Origin: JAULUH01 sp032111745
GTDB taxonomy: Bacteria > Chloroflexota > Anaerolineae > JAAEKA01
Direction of reading: 5' to 3'
DNA length: 6,998 bases
Assembly: GCA_032111745.1 (NCBI GenBank)
Contig: JAULUH010000288.1
Span: 1-6,998 of the forward strand
Shown here: piece by piece, positions 4,989 to 6,998 of the stretch
Position numbering within the stretch: the first letter of the stretch is position 1
Layout: each line of letters begins with the position of its first letter
Notes under the pieces: model-generated
What the model was told of the DNA's origin: nothing
Seen by the model: the letters and a program-made list of their open reading frames with translations, nothing else
Database searches by the model: none
Made by a program: the position numbers and the translations under genes

Positions 4989-6998
4989 AATGTTGAAGGG
5001 GGGGGCGGCCATGATGGTGTGCCATTGGTGGTCTGGGCGGTGCGGACGCCGGCGACTGCGGCCAGCGCCTGTTGGGCGTCCTCCAGGGTGACCCGGGTGC
5101 GGCCGGCGGCCAGCATGATGTTGATGGCCTCCAGGCAGTGTTGTTGCACGTAGAAGGGCCGCCCGTGGGAGTTGTCGACGATGAAGTCCACGGCCGCGGG
5201 GTCGTAGGTGTAGATGCCCTGCACGGGCTCGTGGATGAGGCGCAGGGCGGACTCCCGGTCCAACGGGCCGAGCTCGATCTCATTGAACAGGTTGTACCAG
5301 GGGCTCTCCACCCGGTCCCACTCCTTGCTGATCTGGGTGCCGGCCACCACGGCGCCCAGGCTGCGGGCGAAGGTGCGCATGAAGATGCGGCGCAGCTTCT
5401 GCTGCACCACGGGGTCGTAATCGTTGATGACGTCCATCTCGTCCAGCAGGAGGATCAGCCGCACATCCTTGCTGGTGGTGGCATCCAGGCCCTCCAGCAG
5501 GGCGCCCAGGTCGTGGGCGAAGTCGCGGTCGTCGTAGGTGGCCCGGGCGAGGCTGTCGAAGCGCAGCTCGGGCAACTTGGGCAGGTAGGAGGGCACGGTC
5601 TCGAGGATCTCCTCCATGAGGACGTGAAAGAGCTCGTCCTCGGCCGTGCCCTCCAGGTCGACATAGACCGGCACGAAGAGGTAGTCCGGGTCATCGGCCG
5701 TGCGCAGCTGCTGCTCCAGCTGGTAGAGCAGGCTGGTCTTGCCGATGCGGCGCTCGCCGTGAATCATGATGCTGTTCTCATGCAGGGTGTTGACGATCTT
5801 GCCCAGGATCTGCTCGCGGCCGAAGAAGAGGTTGCTGTCCTGGATGGGATCGCCCGACACGTAGGGGTTGAAGCGGCGCTGCAAGGCCTCGTGACGGCGG
5901 CGGCGGTTGCGCAGGCTGAGCAGCAGGAAGCCCGAGGTGCCGACCACGCCAGCCAGGGTGAAGGCGCCGATGGTGATGGCCGAGGCCAGGGGCACGCGGC
6001 CGATCCACGGCAGCACGACGGCCGGCACCACGCGCAGGATGGCCGTGGCGGGCGGCTCGGCCAGGTTCAGGGCATCGTTCCAGGCCTGCACCTCGACGGT
6101 GTAGGCGCCCGGGGCCAGGTCGCGGTAGGTCATCTGGCGCTCCCGGGTCTCCCGCCAGGCCTCGCCGGTCTCGCGCAGGCGCAGGCGATAGCCCAGGTCG
6201 TCGACAGGGGTTACCAGGTCGGAGCCGCGGTAGGCCACGATCACGGGCTCGCCCGAGAGCACGGAAACCTCCCCGGCGCCCGGCTTGCGGCCGTCGATGC
6301 TGGTGATCTCGACGGCCGGCCGGCGGGGGCTGGGCTGGTGCCGGCTGATGCCCAGCCTGGTCCCCACCCACAGCTCGCCGCCCGGCCCGGCGGCCAGGGC
6401 GCTGACATGGTTGTCCACCAGACCATCGGCGCGGGTGTAGGTGGCGCGCAGGCCGGTGGCGGGGTCGAAGCGGGTGACCCCGCCGCTGCCGCCCAGCCAG
6501 AGCCCCTGCCCGGGTACGGCCACGATGCTGTTGATGGGGGTGGGGAGGGAGAGCACGCGAACCCAAAGGTCCTGATCGGGATCCCAGTGGTGGAGCCCGC
6601 CGCCCAGGGTCCCGGCGTAGAGGCCGGCGCCGGGGTCAGCGGCGGCGACCTCAGCCAGGCTGAGCACGGCGTCGTCGTCCAGGCCAGCGGCGGTGGTGTA
6701 GGTGCGCCAGGCCCCGCTGGCCGGGTCGAAACGGGCCAGGCCGGCGGGCGTACCGGCCCAGATGGCGCCGCTGCTGTCCTCCAGCAGGGCATCCTGGTTG
6801 ATCTCGTCGCTGGCCAGCCCGTCCGCGGCGGTGAAGCGCTCCCAGCGGCCGGCGGTGGGCGCAGCGGAGGGCGCAAGGCCGGCGGCCTCGGGGATGAAGT
6901 GGGCCAGGCCGGCGTCGTAGGTGCCGAGCCACAGACTGCCGTCGCGGGCGGTGATGGCGGCGCGCATGACGCCCGAGCCCAGGACCTCCGGCCCGACG
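4985..6998 (-). CDS. Propeller/Y_Y_Y membrane receptor fused to a STAND-type ATPase (5' end outside window)
   Basis: Frame is open to the window edge; residues are numbered from the in-frame Met at 6967, which lies inside a propeller blade and is not the true start. Reg_prop-like blades are visible at SLWLGTYDAGL (11-21), GAIWAGTPAGLARFDP (67-82), GLYAGTLGGGL (115-125), GLWLGGSGGVTRFDP (155-169) and ELWVGTRLGIS (198-208). A Y_Y_Y-like beta domain follows (about 236-313, with LGYRLRL and LAPGAYTVEVQAW). One membrane helix (about 327-351) is followed by RNRRRRH, placing the rest in the cytoplasm. The ATPase starts at NPYVSGD (367-373) and FFGRE (381-385), with Walker A GERRIGKT (404-411), Walker B LILLLDE (504-510), a sensor-1-like strand (538-545) and HGRPFYVQQH (601-610). 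Such sensors normally end in histidine kinase or regulator domains; here a P-loop ATPase takes that place. The protein stops about 50 residues after the HGRP motif, without the winged helix of its neighbour, in a Pro-rich tail encoded partly by a run of eight C. Confidence 0.88.
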   Translation of the reverse strand, partial: VGPEVLGSGVMRAAITARDGSLWLGTYDAGLAHFIPEAAGLAPSAAPTAGRWERFTAADGLASDEINQDALLEDSSGAIWAGTPAGLARFDPASGAWRTYTTAAGLDDDAVLSLAEVAAADPGAGLYAGTLGGGLHHWDPDQDLWVRVLSLPTPINSIVAVPGQGLWLGGSGGVTRFDPATGLRATYTRADGLVDNHVSALAAGPGGELWVGTRLGISRHQPSPRRPAVEITSIDGRKPGAGEVSVLSGEPVIVAYRGSDLVTPVDDLGYRLRLRETGEAWRETRERQMTYRDLAPGAYTVEVQAWNDALNLAEPPATAILRVVPAVVLPWIGRVPLASAITIGAFTLAGVVGTSGFLLLSLRNRRRRHEALQRRFNPYVSGDPIQDSNLFFGREQILGKIVNTLHENSIMIHGERRIGKTSLLYQLEQQLRTADDPDYLFVPVYVDLEGTAEDELFHVLMEEILETVPSYLPKLPELRFDSLARATYDDRDFAHDLGALLEGLDATTSKDVRLILLLDEMDVINDYDPVVQQKLRRIFMRTFARSLGAVVAGTQISKEWDRVESPWYNLFNEIELGPLDRESALRLIHEPVQGIYTYDPAAVDFIVDNSHGRPFYVQQHCLEAINIMLAAGRTRVTLEDAQQALAAVAGVRTAQTTNGTPSWPPPPSTL

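Noticed and set aside
3579..5040. Shared NGTP near the C-termini of both ATPases as a conserved tail motif
   Set aside because: Only four or five residues match, flanking sequence differs, and the DNA around them does not align, so it is probably chance.

Overview
The window is GC-rich DNA carrying five protein-coding genes and no RNA genes. Four genes lie on the minus strand and one on the plus strand, with short repeat-filled gaps between them. I favour an uncultured Chloroflexota-type bacterium. The reasons are the high GC content, the extracellular propeller sensor fused to a STAND-type ATPase, and the intergenic elements ending in GCCCCTAC. This is an inference from general familiarity; nothing in the window fixes the taxon.

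Read along the minus strand from the right edge, the first two genes form a signalling pair. The first (4985-6998, 5' end outside the window) encodes a membrane receptor: 'two-component regulator propeller' blades, a Y_Y_Y domain, one transmembrane helix, then a cytoplasmic P-loop ATPase where a histidine kinase would normally sit. The second (3579-4913) encodes a soluble ATPase of the same family. It begins at the same NPY...G...GRE motif that follows the membrane helix in the receptor, and adds a probable winged-helix domain and a C-terminal helical module. The ligand and output are not known.

The next two minus-strand genes belong to surface sugar chemistry: a DegT/DnrJ/EryC1/StrS-family PLP sugar aminotransferase (2384-3475) and a GtrB/DPM1-like family 2 glycosyltransferase with two C-terminal membrane helices (1095-2138). 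The plus-strand gene (135-1091) encodes a multi-pass membrane protein of the YbhN/AglD (LPG synthase membrane domain) family and meets the glycosyltransferase tail to tail with a 3-base gap. Together these three suggest assembly of an amino-sugar-bearing glycolipid or polysaccharide. Whether the ATPase pair senses or controls this is only a positional guess.

The gaps hold most of the unexplained structure. Bases 1-128 contain a 9-bp tandem repeat and a strong G-quadruplex candidate. The 245-bp gap at 2139-2383 has an extended -10 promoter for the glycosyltransferase, 10-bp repeats and a 19-bp tandem repeat. The gap at 3476-3578 contains a perfect 30-bp-arm palindrome. Three minus-strand genes end in or beside an inverted-repeat element whose terminal GTAGGGGC supplies the TAG stop codon of two of them.
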